A stretch of 51,563 nt of DNA. Source: a virus. This document shows positions 7,212-14,255 of the stretch, one piece after another. The notes beneath the pieces were generated by a model. The model worked only from the letters and a program-made list of their open reading frames with translations. It was not told where the DNA came from and searched no databases. The number at the start of each line of letters is the position of its first letter. The first letter of the stretch is position 1. A program made the position numbers and the translations under genes. The stretch is taken from IMG/VR virus record IMGVR_UViG_3300017771_002609, positions 1-51,563 of that record, one strand, 5' to 3'.

Positions 7212-8570
7212 TTACATTAAGTTTGCAACCTGAAGAGCACGGTAGTAATTGTTTGTCTGAGCGGTTAATGCACCCTGTGTGGTTGCATCAGTACCATCAG
7301 CGAATGGATTAGATACGAGACCGTAACGAGTCTTGAATCCAATTTTTGGCTGGAAGGTACCAGTATCAACTGCTCTGACCATCTGTAATGGTACATATGG
7401 GCAATAGAACAGACCAGCGTCATAAGCATTTGTACCCTTATATCCAACTACCACAAACTCATTTGTTGAGCTTACTGGGAAATATGGGTCAATGTAGACT
7501 TTGATACGTCCAAACATTGTACCAGCAAATGTGTTACCTGTGTCATCTACTGTTAGATTAACTTGAGATTGTAATGCAGAATTGTAGTCAAGTAAACCTG
7601 CCATAGCGAGAGCAGAAGCGACATCACTTGAACAAATCATGATGTTACCTTTTCCTCTACGAGTCAACTTGGCGATTGCATTTGCTTCACGTTCTATTTG
7701 GAACGCAAGACCTTTAACTTTCTCAACCATCCAACGACCATTTGAGTCTGTATCTAAGTCAAACTTACCTCTTGTAGTTGTACCCACTTGAGCACCTTGT
7801 ACAGCAGTTTTATAGATTGTACGGACTACTTCACGGTTTATCTCAGCAAGAATTTCTGCTGAAAGAATGTTAGAAAGTTCTGTTTCAGCATCAAGACCGT
7901 GTACTGCTTTTAAGTCTTGTGCAAGTTCCATAGAATACTCAGCTTTGAGTGCTCTTGTTCTTGCAGTTACAGTTACTTTCTCGATTGAAAATGCCATCTC
8001 ATGGAATGTATTAGCAGCATTACCATCACCTAAAGATTCTGCCTTAGATGTTGTCATTGCTTGATTTGGAGCTGCGTTAGATGTAAATACTTCGGTTGGT
8101 ACGGCACCACCTGCAGCAAGTGCTGGAGGAAGAGCTGGTCCACCTGTATCAACACCAGCAAAGCCTGTATTAGCCTCGTTATAAAAAGCTTCGTCTCCAC
8201 CTTGTGTGTCATACTTGGATCTCATTGCAAAGATAAGACCTGTTGGTCCAGTCATTGGCTGAACACCACAAATATCATATGCGATAAGGTTTGGTAAACT
8301 TCTTCTGACTAAAGAAATTAGAATTGGGTCAAAACCAGCAACTGGTGTGGAAGCAGAACCTCCGAAACCAGCGATACCAGCATCACCTTGAGAAGCAGAG
8401 TTTGTTGGAACTGCCTCTGAAAGAACTTGACCAGACTTCGCCATTTCTGTAGCTTGGTTCTCAAGAACAACAGCGGTTACGGCTTTCTTATACTTGTCCT
8501 CAATCTGTGGTAGATCAGGGTGGTCAAGAACTCCTTCCCACTTTTTCTGTAAATTTTCTGAAAGATACAT
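7212..8570 (-). CDS. gp23: Major capsid protein precursor gp23
   Basis: A 452-residue T4-type major capsid protein. The N-terminal region (residues 1-52) ends in VLSEA, where L50-S51-E52 before A53 fits the prohead protease rule (L/I)-x-E with cleavage after the glutamate. The mature body has gp23 landmarks such as SLVRRSLPNLIAYDICGVQPM, TGPTGLIFAMRS, the EFSMELAQDL-type helix (seen as EYSMELAQDLKAVHGLDAE) and the C-terminal KIGFKTRYGLVSNPF. The protein builds the hexamers of the head shell. It has a good Shine-Dalgarno sequence (AGGAGA) and directly follows scaffold gene 22. No separate vertex gene 24 is seen nearby. It is shorter than T4 gp23 (521 aa), as in other marine relatives. Confidence 0.95.
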   Translation of the reverse strand: MYLSENLQKKWEGVLDHPDLPQIEDKYKKAVTAVVLENQATEMAKSGQVLSEAVPTNSASQGDAGIAGFGGSASTPVAGFDPILISLVRRSLPNLIAYDICGVQPMTGPTGLIFAMRSKYDTQGGDEAFYNEANTGFAGVDTGGPALPPALAAGGAVPTEVFTSNAAPNQAMTTSKAESLGDGNAANTFHEMAFSIEKVTVTARTRALKAEYSMELAQDLKAVHGLDAETELSNILSAEILAEINREVVRTIYKTAVQGAQVGTTTRGKFDLDTDSNGRWMVEKVKGLAFQIEREANAIAKLTRRGKGNIMICSSDVASALAMAGLLDYNSALQSQVNLTVDDTGNTFAGTMFGRIKVYIDPYFPVSSTNEFVVVGYKGTNAYDAGLFYCPYVPLQMVRAVDTGTFQPKIGFKTRYGLVSNPFADGTDATTQGALTAQTNNYYRALQVANLM

Positions 8571-8595
8571 CTTTTTCTCCTACGTTTAGTTTAAA

Positions 8596-9684
8596 TTAGT
8601 TCTTTGTTTGTGATATAGCCTTAGAAACTGCATTTACGAATGGGTCATTAGACACCACTTTTTTATCTGCATCAGTTTCTACTTTTTCATTTAGAGTTTC
8701 TTCATCAGCTTGTTTTACTTCTGATGGAAAATAATTTTCACGAATTGTTTTTACCTTCTCTCTGAACTCTTCCTCTGTGGAAAAATCTACACCTTCTGCA
8801 AGTGTTTTGATTTTTTCTTCTTGAGTGTCGGTAAGACCTTCGCATACTTCCGAAGTAATTTCATTTTGCCTTGCAGTAACTAATGCTTTGGCAAACTCCA
8901 TACCTCTTTCCATTTCCTCGTCAAGCTGGGATTCTAAAGCCTCAACTCTTGTGGCTAATTCATCAACTAAGTCAACTTTCTCTTCAGGTACGTCAATGTA
9001 GTGCTCTGCAAATAGGTTTCTTAAACCTGATATAAACTCTTCTGTGAGTTCTGCACGGAGACCAGATTCTACAGCAATCTGATTATCTGTCATCCATTGC
9101 TCTACGACATAGTTAAGATAGTCATCAACTTTTTCTGTTAATTCTGTTTTGATTTCGGTTACAGCCTCTTCAAACATAGTGGCATATTGTCCCTCAACCT
9201 CTTCTACGATTTGTGTCACTCGGTCATTTACACGAGCTTCGTAAACGATAGAAGCTTTCTTTTTAAAATCTTCTGAAATATTTTCATCTTCTGAGAAAAG
9301 AGAATTTACATCTTCAGAAACTTCTTCTTTCATCTTATCTTTTTTCTTAGCAAGATAGTCTTTTAAGCCTTGAGGCATACCTTTTTTCTCCTCGATAACC
9401 TCATCTTCCGTCTCCGCTTCTTCGTTTTTAGCTGAAGCAGCTGAAGGTTTGGTTTTAATAGATGCCTGATTCTTTGCAGAATTATCTGGCGCCGCACCAG
9501 AAGCATTGATTTTATTAGAATCGTCATCTGGCTTATTGTTTGAAGGTGTTGGGCCACCTAAGTCTTGCATACCTCCTACTGATGAGGTATCAACTTTAGG
9601 CATTGGTTCAGCGGGTGCTTTTGCTTTGCTTTGGGCTAAAACTTCAGCAGCTGCTTCCATAAGTTGGTTTTTATTCTCTGACAT
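8596..9684 (-). CDS. gp22: Prohead core scaffolding protein gp22
   Basis: A 362-residue, strongly charged protein between the prohead protease and capsid genes, the fixed place of T4 gene 22. The N-terminal 120 residues are low-complexity and rich in Ala, Lys, Asp and Ser. Residues about 140-330 are predicted by eye to be long helices or coiled coil (for example ELATRVEALESQLDEEMERG). The C-terminus ends in NDPFVNAVSKAISQTKN, a short conserved tail that probably contacts the capsid protein. gp22 forms the internal core on which gp23 assembles and is then degraded by gp21. It is longer than T4 gp22 (269 aa). An AAGGAG sequence precedes the ATG. Confidence 0.85.
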   Translation of the reverse strand: MSENKNQLMEAAAEVLAQSKAKAPAEPMPKVDTSSVGGMQDLGGPTPSNNKPDDDSNKINASGAAPDNSAKNQASIKTKPSAASAKNEEAETEDEVIEEKKGMPQGLKDYLAKKKDKMKEEVSEDVNSLFSEDENISEDFKKKASIVYEARVNDRVTQIVEEVEGQYATMFEEAVTEIKTELTEKVDDYLNYVVEQWMTDNQIAVESGLRAELTEEFISGLRNLFAEHYIDVPEEKVDLVDELATRVEALESQLDEEMERGMEFAKALVTARQNEITSEVCEGLTDTQEEKIKTLAEGVDFSTEEEFREKVKTIRENYFPSEVKQADEETLNEKVETDADKKVVSNDPFVNAVSKAISQTKN

Positions 9685-9707
9685 CTGAGTTATCTCCTTT
9701 TATGCAA

Positions 9708-9715
9708 TATTTATA
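9708..9715 (-). promoter_or_regulatory. Late promoter upstream of gene 22
   Basis: An exact TATAAATA on the minus strand, 3 bases beyond the gene 21 stop. The predicted start leaves a leader of about 18 bases that contains the AAGGAG ribosome-binding site. It should drive genes 22 and 23 up to the terminator at 7162-7190. Confidence 0.8.
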
Positions 9716-9718
9716 AAT

Positions 9719-10369
9719 TTAAAGTTTTCTAAGGTAATTTTCAAATAATTTTAGAGCAACATCTTCGATTTCGGCTTTTGATGCTCTCTTTATTTCTTTT
9801 TTTGCTCTGTCGAAATCTGTTTCAACGAAACGTCCTTCAACAAACATCCATTCTTTATTTTCCATAATGCCGTTTACGAAAGCACCTGGAGCAGATGGGT
9901 CAGCAACAATGTCAGCAGCCGTAGCAAGTTTCAAGTCATCTTGCACCAAATTATATCCCTCTTTGTGTGGTTCTAAAGAACCTAATGCTCTTGATGAAAC
10001 ACCCACACTCACATCATTGTCAATGAAATTCTTAACAATTTGCCCGTATGGTGTATCTAAAATTTTTGCTTTTCCGTGAAATGTATTACCATTTTCTTTC
10101 AAAGAAACTATTTTATGTGATACCCTTTCAAGATTTATCGTAGGTGTATCGGGATGACCCAATTCACCTAATGCACGATTAGTTTTAACATACTCTTCGT
10201 TGTATCGACCTACTTCATTACGAAGCGTGTCCATTTTATACATTCGATTATTTTTATTTACAGTATCACCGACAAGAAAAGTACCTTCTATATAAAGATT
10301 CTTTTTTCCATCAGACTCTTCTATAAGAGTTTTTACCTCTGTAAATGTTGTTTCTGATATAAGTTTCAT
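9719..10369 (-). CDS. gp21: Prohead core protein and protease gp21
   Basis: A 216-residue serine protease of the T4 prohead type (T4 gp21 is 212 aa). Catalytic candidates are H72 in RALGELGHPDTP and S125/S126 in VGVSSRALG, in the usual His then Ser order of this herpesvirus-assemblin-like fold. It is packaged in the prohead core and cleaves core, scaffold and capsid proteins after (L/I)-x-E sites, clearing the interior before DNA packaging. The ATG shares a base with the stop of the preceding gene, so translation is likely coupled. Confidence 0.9.
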   Translation of the reverse strand: MKLISETTFTEVKTLIEESDGKKNLYIEGTFLVGDTVNKNNRMYKMDTLRNEVGRYNEEYVKTNRALGELGHPDTPTINLERVSHKIVSLKENGNTFHGKAKILDTPYGQIVKNFIDNDVSVGVSSRALGSLEPHKEGYNLVQDDLKLATAADIVADPSAPGAFVNGIMENKEWMFVEGRFVETDFDRAKKEIKRASKAEIEDVALKLFENYLRKL

Positions 10370-10761
10370 TAGACTCTCTCTGATGAGTTAATTAGTGCTG
10401 GATCATAATTAGCTACTTTAGAAACCTGTAACATTACAGTACCGCCCGTAGCAATCGTGACCTGAAAAAATTGTGAACCAACAACTGCTGATCCAGTATT
10501 TGCTATAGGTGAAAAATCTTCAGCAAAATTAATTTGACCAGTGCTGTGCAATTCAACTACGTCCTGTCCACTTGAACGAATCATTATACTACCGTTCGTA
10601 GACCATGCACATTTTTGTATTGCAAAACCTGTTATTTTTTCTTTATCAACACCTTGAGTTGCAAATGTGTTTTGCACGTTAATATTTGCAGTACCAATTC
10701 CATGAATCCTAATCGTGGATGGTCCTCTTACTCTATTAGTTGTTTCAAATGCTATAGCCAT
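10369..10761 (-). CDS. Uncharacterised head-region protein, 130 aa
   Basis: I do not recognise this 130-residue protein. It reads as mostly beta strand (RGPSTIRIHGIGTANINV, GTVMLQVSKVANYDPALIN) with no signal peptide or membrane segment. It sits between prohead core genes and protease gene 21 and is stop-start coupled to the latter, so a minor head or capsid-surface role is a reasonable inference. An AAGGT sequence precedes the ATG. Confidence 0.65.
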   Translation of the reverse strand: MAIAFETTNRVRGPSTIRIHGIGTANINVQNTFATQGVDKEKITGFAIQKCAWSTNGSIMIRSSGQDVVELHSTGQINFAEDFSPIANTGSAVVGSQFFQVTIATGGTVMLQVSKVANYDPALINSSERV

Positions 10762-10765
10762 TTTT

Positions 10766-11098
10766 TTACCTTAGTCCTAGTGATGCCCGCCTTCTCATTG
10801 ATAACTTTCTTTTCAACATTGAACGGCGGAGTTTAGCTCTTCTTGTCGTTTTCCAAGACCTTTTTAAAAGTCTTGCCTTTTTAATTCTTGCTGTAGCGGT
10901 AATTCTTTTTACTTGACCGCCTTTACCTGTAGCCGCATAACCTTTGACTCCAGACCTAATTCTATTTCTCTGTACTACTATCTTACCTTTAGAATCTCTA
11001 CGAATACGCCTTCTTATTTTTTTTACTCGCCCAATTTTCATAATATTTTGAGCTCTTGATATTTCAGTTAGATAACCTAAAAGATAATCTAAATTCAT
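10766..11098 (-). CDS. Very basic prohead-region protein, possible gp68 counterpart
   Basis: A 110-residue protein. After a short N-terminal helix (MNLDYLLGYLTEISRAQ) almost every third residue is Arg or Lys, ending in SMRRRASLGLR. Its start overlaps the stop of the 206-aa gene by 4 bases. The place matches T4 gene 68, a core protein next to acidic gp67. The extreme basic charge could pair with the acidic gp67-like protein or bind DNA inside the head. Homology to gp68 cannot be shown by eye. Confidence 0.6.
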   Translation of the reverse strand: MNLDYLLGYLTEISRAQNIMKIGRVKKIRRRIRRDSKGKIVVQRNRIRSGVKGYAATGKGGQVKRITATARIKKARLLKRSWKTTRRAKLRRSMLKRKLSMRRRASLGLR

Positions 11099-11715
11099 TT
11101 CATAGCCTTAAAAGCAAAATCAGCTGCCTTCTTTAAATGGGCTGGGCTTTTATGAACCATGGCAGATAATTTCTTTTTGTTCTCATCATTTACTTTTCCA
11201 TGAACAGCTGTAATTGCAGATGCAGTAAAATGGTCAACACCCATTGTCTGACCATTTTCAAACTTTACACTTTTTTTAGCTTTATTTTTAGTAATGTCAT
11301 GTAAATGATCCATGACTTGTTTACCTTCTTCTAAATAGTCTGTAAATGAAATCATTTCTTCTTCTGCCTGTATAATATTTTCCATACCTTTTCCATAAGG
11401 TATGGAAACATACTTATCTAAGTTTTTATTATAATACATGGCAACCTTCATACCACCTGGATATGGTCTAATTGCCTTTCTTTTAAAAACAAGAACAAAT
11501 GGTGGATCTTTTATTTGTGATGTATCTTCTTGTACATCTTCCGCATCTTGTTCTGGATCATCACCAACAGAAGGTGCTCTATCACCAACCTTAACACGGT
11601 GTGCTCTTATCTTTTTCATTTTGCCATCGGAACCCACAACCATTTTAAAGTCGGCCGTATTTTTCATACGAGCGACACCTTGTAATTCTGTTATGAAATT
11701 TTTTAAATCTTTCAT
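11095..11715 (-). CDS. Uncharacterised prohead-region protein, 206 aa
   Basis: A 206-residue protein of unknown function. The middle (about 70-110) is a beta-rich segment with FVLVFKRKAIRPYPGGMKVA and NKNLDKYVSIPYG. The C-terminal 70 residues are helical, with VDHFTASAITAVHGKVND and a basic end. Its ATG overlaps the stop of the gp67-like gene (ATGA), and its own end overlaps the basic 110-aa gene, placing it in one translationally coupled prohead block. Similar C-terminal segments recur in marine phage proteins, from memory. A head-assembly or internal-protein role is inferred only from place. Confidence 0.65.
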   Translation of the reverse strand: MKDLKNFITELQGVARMKNTADFKMVVGSDGKMKKIRAHRVKVGDRAPSVGDDPEQDAEDVQEDTSQIKDPPFVLVFKRKAIRPYPGGMKVAMYYNKNLDKYVSIPYGKGMENIIQAEEEMISFTDYLEEGKQVMDHLHDITKNKAKKSVKFENGQTMGVDHFTASAITAVHGKVNDENKKKLSAMVHKSPAHLKKAADFAFKAMK

Positions 11716-11981
11716 TCTTCTTCCGTTGGTTCCTCTTCGTACTCTATCTCTGAGTCATCTAACTCAGCTTCTGGTTCATCAGCACTTGCCTCAATTTCTT
11801 CACCATCTTCATTTTCAACTTCTTGTTCTTCGCCATTGTTAAACAATGCAGAAGATATTTCTTGTTTGCGAGCATCTAAAGCATCAGCTGTTTTAGCACC
11901 AATCATTGATTGTAATTGTTCTCTAGCTGTTGTTGCTTGACCTCCAACAACTTGGTCTATGAAATCATTTAAATCTGCCAT
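11712..11981 (-). CDS. gp67: Acidic prohead core protein, gp67-like
   Basis: An 89-residue protein: an amphipathic N-terminal half (LNDFIDQVVGGQATTAREQL) and a second half made almost entirely of Glu and Asp. Size, charge and place directly after the portal gene are those of T4 gp67 (PIP), a minor prohead core protein cleaved to small internal peptides by gp21. Short acidic genes drift quickly, so the call rests on place and composition. An AAGGA sequence precedes the ATG and a late-type octamer lies in the end of gene 20. Confidence 0.75.
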   Translation of the reverse strand: MADLNDFIDQVVGGQATTAREQLQSMIGAKTADALDARKQEISSALFNNGEEQEVENEDGEEIEASADEPEAELDDSEIEYEEEPTEEE

Positions 11982-11991
11982 AATATTCCTT

Positions 11992-13641
11992 TCATCTTCT
12001 ATTTAGTATTGCTTCTTCACTTTTTTGTATAATCTTTAGTATGGATTCTGCTTTTAACCCTCTTGCTGTGTCCACGTTATCAGAGTTATTAGGTTGTGGT
12101 GCAGGTTGATCAATACCTTCTTGACCATCAACTTCTGGTTGCGTTACAACTGGTCCTTCTTGTTTCATTTCTTTATTCATCAACTCTATCTCTTCATCAG
12201 ACATTTGTAAAACATTTTTCTTTACCCAGTCTGTTGAATAGTAACGACCAATATATGGGTCAACGGTATTAAGAAGATTAACTCTTTCACGGAGTAATTC
12301 AGCTTCACGCATTTCAGAAAAGTTATTATCTTTCTTAAAATCATAATAGATAACTTCTCTAGCAGCATCCCATTCATCTGTACTCATTATACCTTTGAGT
12401 GATAGTTGAACTCTTAAAGCATGATCAAAAATTTGTGCGAATTTATTTCTTAATCTTATAATAAACTTATTAAACTTGACCTCATCTCTTGTAACTTCTG
12501 ATACTCTACCTAAACCAATCATACCACCTTGTTGTGGTTCTAAACGAGAGATAGGCACATTAAGTGATTGTAAAAGTTTCTTTTGAAAATACTTAACATC
12601 TTCTAACTCACCTAAGTTAGCGCCAGCTGGTAGTGTTGTAATCTCTGTACCTTTACCACCTTCTCTTCTTGGTAACCAAAAGTCCTCTAACATGGACTTA
12701 TGTTTGCGGTCATCTCTAAGTTCACCTGTTTCAGCATCATAAACCATTTTGTTACGATACTTGACCATTACATCACGCAAGTATTGTTCTGCTTTACCTT
12801 TTGGTAAGTTACCTACGTCAATGTAAAATATTCTTCTTTCAGGTGCCCTTGATAAACGATAGATAACAATTGCATCTTCTATCATTCTTAACTGATTTAA
12901 AGGCTTAATCGCCTTATGTAGATAAGAAATCACAAATGTATTCTTTGCATCCATTTGACCAGATGAACAATATACAACTGCATCTGTAGCTATACGAACA
13001 CCAGAGTTTACATTCGCTGAATATGTTTGTGTTGTTGTACCCTTATCATTATATACATAGTATTCACCAATTGACTTGATGATTTGAGCACCAGTCTTTG
13101 GGTCTCTTTCTTTTACAATCTCACGAACTTTCCTTATTTTTCGTGGATCAATATATCTTAATTCTTGAATACCCTCTTTAGGATTATTTTCATTTACAAC
13201 AATATGAAAGTATAATCTACCATCTATATACCATCTCTTGAATAAATCATCAGCTAAGTTGCCATAGTTTAACATATGTTTAATGTTGTTAAACTCGTCC
13301 ATGATTTTTTTCTTAATACTTTCAGGTTGTTTCAAATTATCAAGATTGATGTCTACTGATTTACCATCAACATCATGTGTTATAGCTTCATTGACTATAT
13401 CGTCAATCGCCATATCTAACTCAGGGTGATTTGCCATCTCACGGTATCTTGTGATTAACTCAAGTTCGTTGCGAACTGAGCCTTCTAAATCAACATATGT
13501 CCCGTAGTAAGCATTGTTTGTTACGGTAACGGCACCATCATCAAGTGCCTCGTTTGGTAAAGCAAAGGAACTCTGTCCTTTTGGTGGTTCCTTTGCTTGT
13601 TCTTTTTTACCTAAAGTAAAGCCAAATAACTTTATAGCCAT
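11992..13641 (-). CDS. gp20: Portal vertex protein gp20
   Basis: A 549-residue T4-type portal (T4 gp20 is 524 aa). Family segments include the N-terminal ELDMAIDDIVNEAI, the RYIDPRKIRKVREI stretch, IEDAIVIYRLSRAPERRIFYIDVGNLP, the KHKSMLEDFWLPRREGGKGTEI segment and QSLNVPISRLEP. Twelve copies form the ring at the unique vertex through which the terminase pumps DNA and on which the core and capsid assemble. The ATG follows a TCTAAATA late-type octamer and a short GGAT sequence. The C-terminal tail contains the promoter octamer of the next gene. Confidence 0.95.
   Translation of the reverse strand: MAIKLFGFTLGKKEQAKEPPKGQSSFALPNEALDDGAVTVTNNAYYGTYVDLEGSVRNELELITRYREMANHPELDMAIDDIVNEAITHDVDGKSVDINLDNLKQPESIKKKIMDEFNNIKHMLNYGNLADDLFKRWYIDGRLYFHIVVNENNPKEGIQELRYIDPRKIRKVREIVKERDPKTGAQIIKSIGEYYVYNDKGTTTQTYSANVNSGVRIATDAVVYCSSGQMDAKNTFVISYLHKAIKPLNQLRMIEDAIVIYRLSRAPERRIFYIDVGNLPKGKAEQYLRDVMVKYRNKMVYDAETGELRDDRKHKSMLEDFWLPRREGGKGTEITTLPAGANLGELEDVKYFQKKLLQSLNVPISRLEPQQGGMIGLGRVSEVTRDEVKFNKFIIRLRNKFAQIFDHALRVQLSLKGIMSTDEWDAAREVIYYDFKKDNNFSEMREAELLRERVNLLNTVDPYIGRYYSTDWVKKNVLQMSDEEIELMNKEMKQEGPVVTQPEVDGQEGIDQPAPQPNNSDNVDTARGLKAESILKIIQKSEEAILNRR
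12000..12007 (-). promoter_or_regulatory. Late promoter-like octamer for the gp67 unit
   Basis: ACTAAATA on the minus strand inside the last codons of gene 20. T4-like spacing puts the start near 11994, leaving a short leader that holds the AAGGA site of the gp67-like gene. Confidence 0.6.
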
Positions 13642-13656
13642 AAAATATCCATCCTA

Positions 13657-13664
13657 TATTTAGA
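13657..13664 (-). promoter_or_regulatory. Late promoter-like octamer for gene 20
   Basis: TCTAAATA on the minus strand between gene 19 and gene 20. The predicted start is about 10 bases before the gene 20 ATG. It abuts the inverted repeat at 13663-13676. Confidence 0.6.
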
Positions 13665-13676
13665 GAGCACGCTCTC
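13663..13676. repeat. Inverted repeat beside the gene 20 promoter
   Basis: GAGAGC and GCTCTC arms of 6 bp separated by 2 bases, between the gene 19 stop and the late-type octamer. There is no T-run, so it is not a classical terminator; it may be a weak hairpin or an RNA-processing site. Confidence 0.5.
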
Positions 13677-13677
13677 G

Positions 13678-14223
13678 TTAAACCACACCAGTTTCTTCGG
13701 ATTCCCACCATTGATATGCCATTGTGATAGTAAATTCCTCAATTTGATCATTCGCACCCCAATCTACATCTATTGGAGATAGGTCGTATGGGTAAATCCC
13801 AATAAACTTGTATTTCTTCAATTCATCACCGGTTTTCCCGAACTGTGTAACTTTGGCGTCAACTGAATAACCTAGAGGCGCTAATGCCGCTGGGTTTCTT
13901 ACATTTAAACTATGTGAATTAAGGCCGTTCATCCATCTTTCCATTGCGTTACGAACTGAAAAGTCCTCATCATTGATGATTGTTACAGTCCAATCAGCAA
14001 AAGTTCTGTTACCCATAAACTTTAATTCACGACCAAAATATGTAATAGGTACAATACCAAGAGTAGCTCCTGGTAATTGTGCTGTTCTACACATAAAAGT
14101 CATTTTTGTTTGGGCATTTCCTGGTGCTGAAAACGATGGAAATGGCATCTCAACCTCAAACAGATTAGGGCGGGCGCCATCGCCGACCATCTGTGTTCTA
14201 AATTCGTTTACATTAAAAGCCAT
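13678..14223 (-). CDS. gp19: Tail tube protein gp19
   Basis: A 181-residue tail tube protein (T4 gp19 is 163 aa). Recognisable segments are NLFEVEMPFPSF, the CRTAQLPGATLGIVPITYFGREL strand-turn region, WTVTIINDEDFSVRNAMERWMNGLNSH and the final EFTITMAYQWWE strand. Hexameric rings stack to form the tube inside the sheath. It lies directly after the sheath gene, the standard order. The gp3-like protein at 6600-7130 shares the same general pattern, as expected for tube and terminator relatives. A good AGGAG sequence precedes the ATG. Confidence 0.93.
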   Translation of the reverse strand: MAFNVNEFRTQMVGDGARPNLFEVEMPFPSFSAPGNAQTKMTFMCRTAQLPGATLGIVPITYFGRELKFMGNRTFADWTVTIINDEDFSVRNAMERWMNGLNSHSLNVRNPAALAPLGYSVDAKVTQFGKTGDELKKYKFIGIYPYDLSPIDVDWGANDQIEEFTITMAYQWWESEETGVV

Positions 14224-14247
14224 TTAATTTTCTCCTGTGTTATCCTT

Positions 14248-14255
14248 TATTTAGA
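14248..14255 (-). promoter_or_regulatory. Late promoter-like octamer for gene 19
   Basis: TCTAAATA on the minus strand; the TAA inside it is the stop codon of gene 18. The predicted leader carries the AGGAG site of gene 19. Confidence 0.65.

Noticed and set aside
11438-11842. Plus-strand open frame of 134 codons across two prohead genes
   Set aside because: It overlaps two well-supported, translationally coupled minus-strand genes and has low-complexity Leu/His-rich sequence typical of antisense frames.
13663-13676. Inverted repeat as an intrinsic terminator after gene 19
   Set aside because: Arms are only 6 bp with a 2-base loop and there is no T-run after it on the minus strand.
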